This document shows, in pieces, positions 53,245 to 62,470 of a stretch of DNA of 64,000 bases. The notes under the pieces were generated by a model, which saw only the letters and a list, made by a program, of their open reading frames with translations, was not told where the DNA came from and made no database searches. Each line of letters begins with the position of its first letter. Position 1 is the first letter of the stretch. A program made the translations under genes and the position numbers. Origin of the DNA: Bacteroidota bacterium (lineage in GTDB: Bacteria; Bacteroidota; Bacteroidia; B-17B0; Aurantibacillaceae); contig JACCXH010000049.1 in NCBI GenBank assembly GCA_013697245.1, forward strand, positions 124,001 to 188,000, written 5' to 3'.

Positions 53245-53928
53245 ATGACGGAAAAAATAAAACTCGGGTTGACTGTCCTTATACCTTATGGATTAATCTG
53301 CGCATGTTCTTGGTATATCTCATATTGGTCGACCTTTGACATAAATCCTTTTGATTATTTAGGCATTAATGATCTAATTAAAGGCTTTATTTATCCATTT
53401 GCCATTAGTGCATTAGCTTCAATTTTTGTAAATATAATATCTACACATAGTCTTATTGGTGCATACAATCCAGAGACAAGAACGCCAAGCGGTCTTTTGG
53501 CAAATCCCAAAGTTCAAGAGTGGGGAAAGGTGATTTATGTTCTTCTCATTCTTGTATTGACAATTTTTGTCGATTCTGAAACTAAATGGATGGTTCTTCC
53601 AAATCTTTACTCACTCGGCATAGTTTTATATTTATTAAATAATGATAAAATTAAAGAGTATTTTCCTCGTTATGCTCTTAGGTTTATGATAATCTCCCTT
53701 TGTATAGCGATCCCAACTGCTTCAATTACTTTCGCAAAATCAAATAGCCTCAATGTTAAACACAATCTTAAATATCAATATACATTTCAAAAAGATATTT
53801 CAGGTGATACCCTTAAAGTCATAGGAAAACTTGGTGACTATATATTCCTTTCCACAATAGACAACAAAATAAAATATGCAAAGTCCTTAGATAAAATGAC
53901 CTACTTTGAAATATTTGAAAAAAAATAA
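53245..53928 (+). CDS. Membrane protein of unknown function
   Basis: A 227-residue protein with about five hydrophobic segments: IKLGLTVLIPYGLICACSWY, GFIYPFAISALASIFVNII, VIYVLLILVLTIFVDS, LPNLYSLGIVLYLL and ALRFMIISLCIAIPTASI. A C-terminal ~50-residue extracytoplasmic or cytoplasmic part (YQYTFQKDISGDTLKVIGKL) ends FEKK. No family recognised. It begins 23 bases after the NdpA stop. First of four small plus-strand genes in a lineage-specific cluster; AT-rich and divergent in codon texture from neighbours. Confidence 0.65.
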   Translation: MTEKIKLGLTVLIPYGLICACSWYISYWSTFDINPFDYLGINDLIKGFIYPFAISALASIFVNIISTHSLIGAYNPETRTPSGLLANPKVQEWGKVIYVLLILVLTIFVDSETKWMVLPNLYSLGIVLYLLNNDKIKEYFPRYALRFMIISLCIAIPTASITFAKSNSLNVKHNLKYQYTFQKDISGDTLKVIGKLGDYIFLSTIDNKIKYAKSLDKMTYFEIFEKK

Positions 53929-54047
53929 CTGGTATTAATAATAGCAGATAACCGCCATTTTGTGGGTTAGCGATCAATTGTGTAACTTAGACTTAGCAAA
54001 AAAGTAACAAGTCAAAACGATCCGGACATTCATTTAAGAATGATAGC

Positions 54048-54251
54048 ATGAAAAAATTAACCTTCTTAGGTTTCACCTCAATAGTTTTTCTTTTCATTTC
54101 ATGCAAAAGAGACTATGACTGTACTTGTGGCAAAACATACAGTTCGCATGGCGTCTGGCATATTCACGATACCCATAGAAGTGCCGAAAAAAAATGTGAA
54201 GGAAACAATCAAAACCTTCCTGACTCTACGAAATGTGTTTTGTCATGGTAA
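54048..54251 (+). CDS. Small Cys-rich lipoprotein
   Basis: A 67-residue protein with lipoprotein signal (MKKLTFLGFTSIVFLFISC, Cys at about 19) and a short mature part with further cysteines (DCTCGKTY, KKCEGNNQN, KCVLSW) and a His-rich middle (SHGVWHIHDTH). The His and Cys residues could bind metal. A typical feature of Bacteroidota is such small lipoproteins of unknown role. The reading frame is short, so confidence is moderate; the signal peptide and start context support it. Confidence 0.55.
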   Translation: MKKLTFLGFTSIVFLFISCKRDYDCTCGKTYSSHGVWHIHDTHRSAEKKCEGNNQNLPDSTKCVLSW

Positions 54252-54278
54252 AAGTTAACAAACATCGCATAAAGAAAT

Positions 54279-54689
54279 ATGGACAGATCTGATCTAAATA
54301 GTTTCTCTTTTATTATTGCCTTTATTGTTCTAATATTTCCTTTCGGACTACTTACTAATTGTTCGATGTTTGATCAAAACGATTTTATATCAACAGAAAA
54401 GGTTGGACAAATCGACAATGAAACTTTTCTATATTCAGCTTATAAAACGGGAATAGATAATTACCGAATTGAATTTAAAGTTGTTGTAGATAAAGACACT
54501 TCAAAGATATTCGACTATTATATTAACGATGGTATTTATACGAAAGAACGTTCTTTTGATTTTAGTATTGTACATGATACGCTAATTGTTTCTTGCCACT
54601 ATCAACTCTGCAAAAAATATCACAAGACAAAAAAAGGAACAACAATAGAAGTGACCAAAAACTCTGATACTAAACGGTGTCTTAATTAA
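54279..54689 (+). CDS. Small exported protein of unknown function
   Basis: A 136-residue protein with an N-terminal hydrophobic segment (FSFIIAFIVLIFPFGLLTNC, near residues 9-28) that could be a signal or lipoprotein signal with the cysteine of LLTNCSMF. The rest is beta-type (TFLYSAYKTGIDNYRIEFKV, SFDFSIVHDTLIVSC). No domain recognised. It follows the Cys-rich lipoprotein by 27 bases, and a MORN-like lipoprotein lies 90 bases downstream. Confidence 0.55.
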   Translation: MDRSDLNSFSFIIAFIVLIFPFGLLTNCSMFDQNDFISTEKVGQIDNETFLYSAYKTGIDNYRIEFKVVVDKDTSKIFDYYINDGIYTKERSFDFSIVHDTLIVSCHYQLCKKYHKTKKGTTIEVTKNSDTKRCLN

Positions 54690-54779
54690 CAGAATCAATA
54701 CAATTTTAAAAAATGTTAAATCAAATTGAATTTTGCAATTAAAAATTTATGAGTTTAATTATTAACTATCTTTATTAGT

Positions 54780-55166
54780 ATGAAGCCGATCAAACTATTT
54801 TTATTAGGAATAATTGCACTCTTTTTTATACCGGCTTGCACGATTGAAACTGTTGCAGTCGCAGTTAAAGAAGACCTAAATGCTATTGATACTATAACTA
54901 CAGGTTGCTTGGTCTCTTACGATATAAATCCGTTAGACAATACCGAAAAAATTAACCAGGTAAGAGGAAAAGATAATATTAAGGACGGGCATTGGATAAC
55001 TTTTGGATTTGCTGTTACAAAAACAAACGATAATAAAACTAACCGTATAAAAATAGAAGAAGGTTATTACAGAAAAAATAAAAAAATAGGTTTTTGGAAA
55101 TTCTATAAGGAAGACGGAACATTAAAAGACTCTGTTGAATACAAAAACGATGTCCCCTTAAGCTAA
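54780..55166 (+). CDS. MORN-like lipoprotein
   Basis: A 128-residue protein with a lipoprotein signal (MKPIKLFLLGIIALFFIPAC, Cys at about 20). Residues ~65-125 repeat a MORN-variant pattern: KDGHWITFGFAVTKTNDNKT, EEGYYRKNKKIGFWKFYKED, KDSVEYKNDV. This is close to the N-terminal module (GRWIHFGK, GFFVDNLKSGLWKTY) of the SpoIIE-type phosphatase at 24626. A TATCTTTA box ends 5 bases before the ATG, so the transcript may be leaderless. It is likely an outer-membrane-facing lipoprotein. Confidence 0.7.
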   Translation: MKPIKLFLLGIIALFFIPACTIETVAVAVKEDLNAIDTITTGCLVSYDINPLDNTEKINQVRGKDNIKDGHWITFGFAVTKTNDNKTNRIKIEEGYYRKNKKIGFWKFYKEDGTLKDSVEYKNDVPLS

Positions 55167-55169
55167 GGC

Positions 55170-55610
55170 TTATTTATTGTGCTTATTGTGTTTGTTGCCT
55201 TTTTTCTTTTTGGCGCGTTTTACAAAGGTGAAAATAACATTATCGTCTTTGTTCAAGATCAGGTTATCGTCCACAATTTTATATTCGAGCTGAATAAAAT
55301 TTTTCATAATGTAATCTTCGGCCGTATAATCTTCGGGGTTACTGCAGCCCGCATTTGTAATTGACATGCCGCCAATAAAGTTTATTTTGTTACCGTTAAT
55401 TTTGTATCGCCCCGAAAAGGCATCGCAGCCATAGCCTGCATAGGTGCTATCTTCAAATAAAAGTACCGAATGATCGTGACTGATGGTAAGACAGGTTTTG
55501 GCGGCTTTGTCCTCTATTTTTAATAATACCCAGGTAACGTCTTTTAAAACGGGTTGCGCGTTTGATGAAAGAATAAATGCACTAATAATTATGGTTAAAT
55601 ATTTTTTCAT
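55170..55610 (-). CDS. META-domain exported protein
   Basis: A 146-residue protein with signal peptide (MKKYLTIIISAFILSSNAQ). The remaining part is a META domain: DVTWVLLKIEDKAAKTCL, then YAGYGCDAFSGRYKINGNKI with the NxFxG-like landmark, and NLILNKDDNVIFTFVKR; such domains (heat-shock HslJ-like) are often in motility or stress-related lipoproteins. A Lys/Asn-rich tail KKKGNKHNKHNK ends the protein. Third gene of a compact operon after purK and the zinc-ribbon gene. Confidence 0.82.
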   Translation of the reverse strand: MKKYLTIIISAFILSSNAQPVLKDVTWVLLKIEDKAAKTCLTISHDHSVLLFEDSTYAGYGCDAFSGRYKINGNKINFIGGMSITNAGCSNPEDYTAEDYIMKNFIQLEYKIVDDNLILNKDDNVIFTFVKRAKKKKGNKHNKHNK

Positions 55611-55616
55611 CTTTTT

Positions 55617-55979
55617 TTAATTGTCGGCTTTCTTTCTAACAATCAAAACCATGTTTTGTTCAAATATCAAATAACCAAATTCATAGCAGTACACATAAGC
55701 ATGATTATTTTTTGTTACAAGTTGATGTGTGAAATATTTAAAATTAAAACCTTTATCAATTAATTTTTGTTTTGCAACAGTGGTTTTATCTGAGCCTTTT
55801 AAGCTTTCTTCCAATAGTCTGCGGTTCTTTCGTAAAGCGTTATTAATATTCCTTACATAATTATTGGTATCGCTGTTTACCTTATTATTAAAGGCATTAC
55901 GGCACATATCGCTACAAAATTTTTTATCAATGCGGCCCTTAATAATTTCGCCGCATTCGGGACAACTGCGTTTTTCCAT
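55617..55979 (-). CDS. Zinc-ribbon/DUF2116-like small protein
   Basis: A 120-residue protein with a four-cysteine N-terminal zinc finger, CPECGEIIKGRIDKKFCSDM then C, followed by a helical DNA- or RNA-binding-like segment (NYVRNINNALRKNRRLLEES) and a beta-rich tail (FKYFTHQLVTKNNHAYVYCY). It is tightly packed: 2 bases from the purK stop and 6 bases before the META gene, so it is cotranscribed. The family function is not established; it may have a housekeeping link with purK in some relatives. Confidence 0.8.
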   Translation of the reverse strand: MEKRSCPECGEIIKGRIDKKFCSDMCRNAFNNKVNSDTNNYVRNINNALRKNRRLLEESLKGSDKTTVAKQKLIDKGFNFKYFTHQLVTKNNHAYVYCYEFGYLIFEQNMVLIVRKKADN

Positions 55980-55981
55980 AA

Positions 55982-57121
55982 CTAGGCAATAATTTTTAAA
56001 GTATTCTTAACCAATTTGGCTTTTTGTTTTGCTTTTAAAATGTCGTCATCTACTATCGTGGCATGTCCCATTTTACGAAAAGGTTTTGTAGTTGCCTTAC
56101 CGTATAAATGCACATAAACGCCGCTGAATTTTAAAACATCTTCTAAGCCTTGATAAATGGCAGTTCCTTCATAACCAAAATCCCCTAAAAGATTTACCAT
56201 AACGCCGGCTTTAATAATAGCGGTATCGCCCAAAGGTAAATTTAAAATAGCGCGCCATTGTTGTTCAAATTGCGAGGTAATATTTCCCTCAATGGTATGA
56301 TGTCCGCTATTATGAGTTCTTGGAGCAATTTCGTTCACCAACACTTTACCATCTTTGGTTAAAAATAACTCAACGGCTAAAAGGCCAATAATACCAAGCT
56401 TTTCGGCAATATCAGTTGCTAGTTTAAGCGCTTCTTTTTCGACACTTTTTTTAATATTGGCCGGGCTAAATAAAAACTCCACCAAATTGGCCTCCGGGTT
56501 AAATTCGCATTCCACCACGGGAAAACATTTTATTTCGCCACTTTCGCTGCGGGCCACAATAACTGAAAGTTCTTTATCAAAATCAACCAAACGTTCTAAA
56601 ACAGAAGGTGCTTCAAATGCTTTATCTAAATGATGCGGGTTAACCAATTTTACAACACCTTTTCCATCGTAACCACCTTTACGCAGCTTTTGAAAGAATG
56701 GAAAATAATCGGCGTATTTAGAGATCTGCGATTTTTTTTCTACTAAAAAAAAGTCAGGACTAGGAATGTTGTTGCGTTGGTAGAACATTTTTTGCAAGCC
56801 CTTATCCTGGATCATTTCTATAATGTGGGGTTGTGGATATACTTTTTTACCTTCTTTCTCCAACGCTTTAAGGGCTTCTACATTTACGTTCTCGATCTCG
56901 ATCGTGATTAGGTCTTTATCTTTCCCAAAGTCGTACACAGTGTCGTAATCGTTTAAATTACCCTGCGTGAATTTTTTTACCAAATGCCTGCATGGTGCAT
57001 TCTTATCAGGATCGAGGATGGATATGGTTAAATTAAGGTTTATAGCGTTTTGAATAAGCATTCTGCCCAATTGCCCACCACCTAAAATGCCTATATTTAT
57101 TTGTTGAATGGTTTTAATCAT
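55982..57121 (-). CDS. purK: 5-(carboxyamino)imidazole ribonucleotide synthase
   Basis: A 379-residue ATP-grasp enzyme that carboxylates AIR to N5-CAIR in purine synthesis. NIGILGGGQLGRMLIQNAI (residues ~8-26) is the N-terminal loop; FPFFQKLRKGGYDGKGVVKL and VLVNEIAPRTHNSGHHTIEG are the ATP-grasp landmarks. The purE partner is not in the window. First gene of a three-gene operon (55170-57121). The start codon is shared with a 67-base divergent region before the metalloprotease gene. A TATCTTTA box lies about 20 bases upstream on the minus strand. Confidence 0.94.
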   Translation of the reverse strand: MIKTIQQINIGILGGGQLGRMLIQNAINLNLTISILDPDKNAPCRHLVKKFTQGNLNDYDTVYDFGKDKDLITIEIENVNVEALKALEKEGKKVYPQPHIIEMIQDKGLQKMFYQRNNIPSPDFFLVEKKSQISKYADYFPFFQKLRKGGYDGKGVVKLVNPHHLDKAFEAPSVLERLVDFDKELSVIVARSESGEIKCFPVVECEFNPEANLVEFLFSPANIKKSVEKEALKLATDIAEKLGIIGLLAVELFLTKDGKVLVNEIAPRTHNSGHHTIEGNITSQFEQQWRAILNLPLGDTAIIKAGVMVNLLGDFGYEGTAIYQGLEDVLKFSGVYVHLYGKATTKPFRKMGHATIVDDDILKAKQKAKLVKNTLKIIA

Positions 57122-57188
57122 GTATCAATAATTTGATTGGTAAAGATAATTAAACTAAAATTGATACCTTTAAATAACTTATTAATAC

Positions 57189-59210
57189 ATGAAAAAAATA
57201 TTACTGTTTACCCTTTTATCAATTGGTGGAATTGCTTTGGCGCAGAACGGATTTAAATGTGGTTACCTGGAAGCAAATGAATATTTGTTTAGCCAGGATA
57301 AAACAGCTAAAGCGCGTTTCGAAAAATTAATACAGAACGCTAATAATCAAGCTAATAATGACTCTCAGTTAAAAACGGCTGCAATTACCTATACCATTCC
57401 TGTTGTCTTTCACATACTGCATTTAGGTGGTGCCGAAAACATTAGCGATGCTCAAATTGCAGATGAGATGGTGATATTGAACAGGGATTTTAGCAAAAAA
57501 AATGCCGATACTACCGGTATTATTGCCCAATATAAGCCACTTGCCGCGGATTGCCAGATCGAATTTAAATTAGCCACATTGGATGAAAATGGTGCATGTA
57601 CAAATGGTATTACCCGGCATTATACCACAAATACAGATTGGGTAGCCAGCAATGGTAATTATATATATACATGGGACAGGACAAAGTATATGAATGTTTA
57701 CGTTGTTAGAACGATGCAGGCCGGTGCCGCAGGTTATACCTATTTGCCGGGTCAGGCCAGCGCTAATGCCGATGCTATTGTGGTTTTACATAGCTATATT
57801 GGAAGCATTGGTACATCTAATCCTTTTACTTCAAGAACTTTAACGCATGAAACGGGCCACTGGTTCAATCTTCAGCACACCTGGGGAAGCACCAATAATC
57901 CCGGGGTTGCCTGTGGCGATGATGGTGTAACAGATACACCGGTAACTAAAGGGCATTCAAACTGTAATTTAAATTCTGCCGTTTGTACATCGGGTGTAGT
58001 AGAAAATGTGCAAAATTACATGGAGTATGCCTATTGCTCAAAAATGTTCACACAAGGGCAAAAAAGCAGAATGCTTAATTGTATTATTGGTGGTATTGCC
58101 GGTCGCGATAATTTATCTACCAATGCCAATTTAATTGCAACCGGTGTCATTAATCCAAATACCGCCTGTGCGCCAAAAGCAGAATTTCTTTCTAAAGCGG
58201 TTACCTGTGTTGGCAATAGTTTAACTTTTACCGATTATAGTTATAATGCCCAAATAACAAACTGGTTGTGGAGTAGCCCTGCAGCTTCAAATACTTCTAC
58301 GTTACAAAATGGTGTTTTGACTTTTACAAGCCCCGGTATTACAAGTGTAAAATTAAAAGTGAGTAATACATTCGGTATAGATTCTATCGAAAAACAAACG
58401 CTGGTAGTTTTACCGGGATTAAATAGCGGTACCTTAAATATTACGCAAAGTTTTGAAACACCGTTTCCGGATAATAACTGGATAACTACTGTTCCACAGT
58501 TTGGCAGTGGTTTCCAAACCAATACGGTAACTGCCGCAACAGGCACTAATTGTATTTGGATAAATAATTTTTATGATAATCCAAACGGGGTAGTTAGTTT
58601 TTTTAGTCCGCAATACAATTTGCAGAATATGATCACCGTGCCGCAGGTTTCATTTAAGTACGCTTACGCACAACAAGCTGCAAGTAATAACGATGCCTTA
58701 AAAGTGTTTATAACCACCAACTGTGGAACAGGCTGGACGCAATTATACTCAAAAAGTGGCGCGCAACTGAGCACTACAAATACCTTAATGACCACTGCTT
58801 ATTTGATGCCTCAAGCGACAGAATGGAAGACTGAAGTGCTAAGCCTTGCAGGCTATGAAGGTAATTCGAAAGTTGCTTTTAAATTTGAATTTACGTCCAA
58901 TTCCGGTAATAATATTTTTGTAGATGATATTAATGTAAGCGGCGTGGTAACTGTAAAAGAGAATAATTCATTTTTAAATAACATTTCTGTTTATCCAAAT
59001 CCAAGCACCGGGATGCTGAATTTTAAATTAGGAGTGTTAAATGAAAAGAACATCAAAGTTCAATTTTTAAATTCATTAGGACAGGTTTTAATGAATGAAG
59101 ATCTTGATCAAAATTTATCTTTTAATATTCAACATTTTTCTGAAGGAATATATTTTGTAAAAATTATTTCTTTACAAGGAAGTAAAGTTGTAAAAGTGGT
59201 GAAGGAATAA
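57189..59210 (+). CDS. M43 family zinc metalloprotease with T9SS sorting domain
   Basis: A 673-residue secreted protease. Signal peptide (MKKILLFTLLSIGGIALAQ), a propeptide-like segment, and an M43 (pappalysin) catalytic domain with HETGHWFNLQH (HExxHxxGxxH zinc site, near residue 223) and a Met-turn region NYMEYAYCSKMFTQGQKSR. Cys pairs (CGDDGVTD, CNLNSAVC) fit the domain. It continues with a PKD-like domain (FTDYSYNAQITNWLWSS) and a beta-sandwich section, then the type A sorting domain: VYPNPSTGMLNFKL, FLNSLGQVLMNEDL, EGIYFVKI, ending VVKVVKE. A TACCTTTA box at 57165-57172 lies 16 bases before the ATG. Confidence 0.9.
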   Translation: MKKILLFTLLSIGGIALAQNGFKCGYLEANEYLFSQDKTAKARFEKLIQNANNQANNDSQLKTAAITYTIPVVFHILHLGGAENISDAQIADEMVILNRDFSKKNADTTGIIAQYKPLAADCQIEFKLATLDENGACTNGITRHYTTNTDWVASNGNYIYTWDRTKYMNVYVVRTMQAGAAGYTYLPGQASANADAIVVLHSYIGSIGTSNPFTSRTLTHETGHWFNLQHTWGSTNNPGVACGDDGVTDTPVTKGHSNCNLNSAVCTSGVVENVQNYMEYAYCSKMFTQGQKSRMLNCIIGGIAGRDNLSTNANLIATGVINPNTACAPKAEFLSKAVTCVGNSLTFTDYSYNAQITNWLWSSPAASNTSTLQNGVLTFTSPGITSVKLKVSNTFGIDSIEKQTLVVLPGLNSGTLNITQSFETPFPDNNWITTVPQFGSGFQTNTVTAATGTNCIWINNFYDNPNGVVSFFSPQYNLQNMITVPQVSFKYAYAQQAASNNDALKVFITTNCGTGWTQLYSKSGAQLSTTNTLMTTAYLMPQATEWKTEVLSLAGYEGNSKVAFKFEFTSNSGNNIFVDDINVSGVVTVKENNSFLNNISVYPNPSTGMLNFKLGVLNEKNIKVQFLNSLGQVLMNEDLDQNLSFNIQHFSEGIYFVKIISLQGSKVVKVVKE

Positions 59211-59250
59211 AATTAAAGAAACCTTAATTTATTTCGGTTTCAAATTTTAC

Positions 59251-60852
59251 TTACGAATACTTCACCGCGTTATCAAAGGTCTCTTCGTTACTATGCATCA
59301 CTTGCAGTTCCCAACCTTGAGGGTATGGAGCTTCTAATAAGGATCCTTTTAATAAATAAGGATACATCTCTGCATAGGTTTGTATTTGATTGGCGCTTAC
59401 CCTACGGTAAATATGCGAACGGTGTAGTTTGTCAGGATGATCTAAGCCTGCAGCCGACATTAATTCAACGGCCGCTTTAAGTGTTTCCTGCTGATAATTT
59501 GCAACGCGTACTTTTTTATCATCAACATTTAATCCCTTATATAATTTTGGGTTTTGAGTTGCAACACCAGTAGGGCAGGTATTTGTATTACACTCCAAGG
59601 CCTGTATACAGCCAACGGCAAGCATCATGGCTCTTGCACCATTACACATATCGGCACCCAACGAAATATTTTTTACAAGATCAAAACCTGTATGCACTTT
59701 TCCGGATGCAATAATTTTAATATTTTTCTTTAAACCATACCCATGTAAAGCATCGTACACAAATGCTAAAGCGTCTCTTAATGGCATACCTACCGAATTA
59801 CTGAACTCTAATGGAGCTGCACCGGTTCCACCTTCCCCACCATCTACGGTAATAAAATCGGGCATTATTTGTGTTTTTATCATAGCCTTACAAATAGCAA
59901 TGAACTGGCTTTTTTGTCCGATACACAATTTAAAACCAATGGGTTTGCCGCCGCTTAGGTCGCGCAGCTGTTTAATAAAATATAATAATTCAAGAGGCGT
60001 TTTAAAAGCAGTATGATAAGGTGGAGAAAGAACATCTTTTCCTTTTTCAACCAAACGTATCTTCGCTATTTCATCAGTTACCTTAGCAGCCGGCAAAATT
60101 CCGCCATGTCCGGGTTTTGCGCCCTGCGAAAGTTTTATCTCAATCATTTTTACGGTTGGCTGTTTTGCTCTTTCTTCAAAAGCTTTATAATTAAATGTTC
60201 CGTCAGAATTTCGGCAACTAAAATAGCCTGTGCCAATTTGCCAGATCACATCTCCGCCCGGCTCTAAATGGTAAGGACTTAATCCGCCTTCGCCGGTATT
60301 ATGAGCAAAATTACCTAGTTTGGCGCCACCGTTCAAAGCCATAATTGCATTTTTACTTAACGAACCATAGCTCATTGCCGAAATATTAAAGATGCTGGCA
60401 GAGTAGGGTTGCTTGCAATCAGGCCCACCTACTAATACGCGTGGATCGTGACTAACTTTATCGTGATGTAATGGGCTGATGGAATGATTTAACCATTCGT
60501 AACCGGCTTGGTAAACATCTAATTGTGTTCCAAAAGGTGTAGTATCATTTACTTTTTTTGAACGTTGGTAGATCACGTTCCTACTTAAACGGTTGTAAGG
60601 CGCGCCATCTGTATCCGATTCAATAAAATACTGATAGATCTTTGGACGCATCCATTCGGCCCACCAACGCATACGGCCAATTACCGGGAAGTTATATTTT
60701 AATGTGTGTTTGGTTTGTGTAAGATCTTTTATACCCAATAAAATAATTGGGCCCACCAATACAAATAGCCATAGTGCATTGTGCCAGAAGTAGCTTAATG
60801 TGCCAATAATTGAACAAACAACAATGGAGATGATAGCAAATTTTGTCCTCAT
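59251..60852 (-). CDS. FMN-binding glutamate synthase-family protein (GltB2-like), membrane-anchored
   Basis: A 533-residue protein. It starts MRTKFAIISIVVCSIIGTLS, two N-terminal TM segments (residues ~3-45), then the glutamate synthase central/FMN barrel: NISAMSYGSLSKNAIMALNG, NTGEGGLSPYHL, DFITVDGGEGGTGAAPLEFS and GARAMMLAVGCIQALECNTN with CPTGVATQNP as Fe-S-type landmark. The glutaminase domain of a full GltB is absent, as in GltB2-like proteins of Bacteroidota. The start at 60852 is preferred over the first ATG 57 bases earlier, since that extension is not family-like. Electron partner and exact substrate unknown. Confidence 0.88.
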   Translation of the reverse strand: MRTKFAIISIVVCSIIGTLSYFWHNALWLFVLVGPIILLGIKDLTQTKHTLKYNFPVIGRMRWWAEWMRPKIYQYFIESDTDGAPYNRLSRNVIYQRSKKVNDTTPFGTQLDVYQAGYEWLNHSISPLHHDKVSHDPRVLVGGPDCKQPYSASIFNISAMSYGSLSKNAIMALNGGAKLGNFAHNTGEGGLSPYHLEPGGDVIWQIGTGYFSCRNSDGTFNYKAFEERAKQPTVKMIEIKLSQGAKPGHGGILPAAKVTDEIAKIRLVEKGKDVLSPPYHTAFKTPLELLYFIKQLRDLSGGKPIGFKLCIGQKSQFIAICKAMIKTQIMPDFITVDGGEGGTGAAPLEFSNSVGMPLRDALAFVYDALHGYGLKKNIKIIASGKVHTGFDLVKNISLGADMCNGARAMMLAVGCIQALECNTNTCPTGVATQNPKLYKGLNVDDKKVRVANYQQETLKAAVELMSAAGLDHPDKLHRSHIYRRVSANQIQTYAEMYPYLLKGSLLEAPYPQGWELQVMHSNEETFDNAVKYS

Positions 60853-60960
60853 AATAGATAATAACCGATAAAAGTGAAACGTAAATTGAACATAAATATA
60901 ATAAAACAATTTTTGTACCGGATGAAAGAGGCAGTTTAAATTTTATCTAATTATTTTGTT

Positions 60961-61173
60961 ATGGGTCTTTTTGGCTGCAACATAGTAAGTTTTTCGCGGA
61001 ATATGTCCGATTTCAAATGCAAAAACTTTAAAAAAATCTTTAGCAAAAACGCTTATTTGATAATTGTCGATATTCCCAACGAAGCCAAGGCCGAGAACTA
61101 TGTAGGTTCGCCTTATATCATGGTGCTTTGGAAGACCAAAAAAGGCTGCAAGATCTTTGGTTTGCCTGAATAA
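60961..61173 (+). CDS. Small hypothetical protein
   Basis: A 70-residue reading frame (or 56 residues from ATG 61003). Its C-terminal half (KNAYLIIVDIPNEAKAENYV, SPYIMVLWKTKKGCKIFGL) has a mixed hydrophobic/beta pattern that looks more protein-like than random. There is no recognised family and no ribosome-binding site typical of Gram-positives, which Bacteroidota lack anyway. It lies between the divergent GltB2-like gene and the DEAD-box gene on the same strand as the latter, 73 bases before it. Treat as probable but unproven. Confidence 0.4.
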   Translation: MGLFGCNIVSFSRNMSDFKCKNFKKIFSKNAYLIIVDIPNEAKAENYVGSPYIMVLWKTKKGCKIFGLPE

Positions 61174-61246
61174 TTCACCACAGTAATTAAATGCCTTTAT
61201 ATGGCCTCAAAAGCGTATCTTCGCACAATAATTAACAAGAAATACT

Positions 61247-62470
61247 TTGACATTCGACGATTTTAATTTTGAAAGTTCTTTATTGGAAGGACTTTATAGC
61301 ATGGGTTATAAGACCCCTACACCAATACAACAGCAGGCTATACCGGTAATTACAGATAATAAGGACCTTATAGCCTGCGCGCAAACAGGTACCGGTAAAA
61401 CCGCGGCCTACCTTTTGCCCATCATAAACCACATTTTGCACGCACCTACACGCCATTTAAATACATTGATAATTGCGCCAACGCGCGAATTAGTTGTTCA
61501 AATAGATCAACAAATTGACGGTATGGGATATTTTTGTTCGGTTGGCTCTATGTCTATTTATGGTGGAAGTGATGGTATGACCTGGGAAAAACAGAAACAC
61601 GCTTTAAAAGAGGGTGTGGATATTGTTGTTGCTACCCCCGGCCGATTGATTTCTTTATTACAAGCCGGTGATATTAATTTTGAACATTTACAACATTTGG
61701 TTTTAGATGAAGCCGACAGGATGTTGGACATGGGATTTTTTGATGACATTAAAGCCATTATAAGTTATTTACCTAAAAAGCGCCAGACCATTTTATTTTC
61801 GGCTACCATGCCACCTAAAATGCGTTTGTTGGCAAAAGAGATCTCTAACGATCCTGAACAAATAAATATTGCCATTAGTAAACCTGCAGCTGGTATCGTT
61901 CAGCAGGCGTATTTGGTTTTTGATAATCAAAAAGAAGCTTTGGTAAAAAGTATTTTAAAGAACGATGATTATCAATCTGTAATTATATTTTCTTCAACCA
62001 AAGAGAATGTGAAGCTGCTTGAAAAAACATTAAGAAGTGTTGATGGGCCAATTAAAGCATTTCACTCTGATCTTGAGCAACCGGAAAGAGAAGAGATCAT
62101 GCGCGACTTTAAAGCGAAAAAATTAAGAATATTAATAGGTACCGATATTTTATCGCGTGGTATTGATGTGGATGGAATTAGTTTAGTGATAAATTATGAT
62201 GCTCCCGGCGATCCTGAAGATTATATTCACCGTATTGGACGTACGGCAAGAGCTTCAAAAGCAGGCGTTGCAATTACATTTATAAATCAATATGATCAGC
62301 AAAAATTTGGCCGTATAGAAGCTTTAATGGGTTATGATGTAACAAAGATGCCATTACCTGAAGGTTTAGGTGTTGGCCCGGTTTACGATCCTCATGCTGT
62401 AGTTAAAAAACCATCCAAATTTGGCTCTAAACCAAAAGGACGTTTTAATCAAAAAGACAGGAAGAGATAA
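61247..62470 (+). CDS. DEAD-box RNA helicase, RhlE-like
   Basis: A 407-residue helicase. It starts TTG with TFDDFNFESSLLEGLYSMGY (Q motif region, TPTPIQQQAIPVI near residues 24-36), followed by AQTGTGKTAA (motif I), APTRELVVQI (Ia), LDEADRMLDMGF (II), FSATMPPKM (III) and YIHRIGRTARASKAG (VI). The C-terminal basic tail (KPSKFGSKPKGRFNQKDRKR) is typical of RhlE-type proteins that bind structured RNA. Unwinds RNA using ATP; possible roles in ribosome assembly or cold adaptation. The length is on the short side but complete. Confidence 0.94.
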   Translation: MTFDDFNFESSLLEGLYSMGYKTPTPIQQQAIPVITDNKDLIACAQTGTGKTAAYLLPIINHILHAPTRHLNTLIIAPTRELVVQIDQQIDGMGYFCSVGSMSIYGGSDGMTWEKQKHALKEGVDIVVATPGRLISLLQAGDINFEHLQHLVLDEADRMLDMGFFDDIKAIISYLPKKRQTILFSATMPPKMRLLAKEISNDPEQINIAISKPAAGIVQQAYLVFDNQKEALVKSILKNDDYQSVIIFSSTKENVKLLEKTLRSVDGPIKAFHSDLEQPEREEIMRDFKAKKLRILIGTDILSRGIDVDGISLVINYDAPGDPEDYIHRIGRTARASKAGVAITFINQYDQQKFGRIEALMGYDVTKMPLPEGLGVGPVYDPHAVVKKPSKFGSKPKGRFNQKDRKR

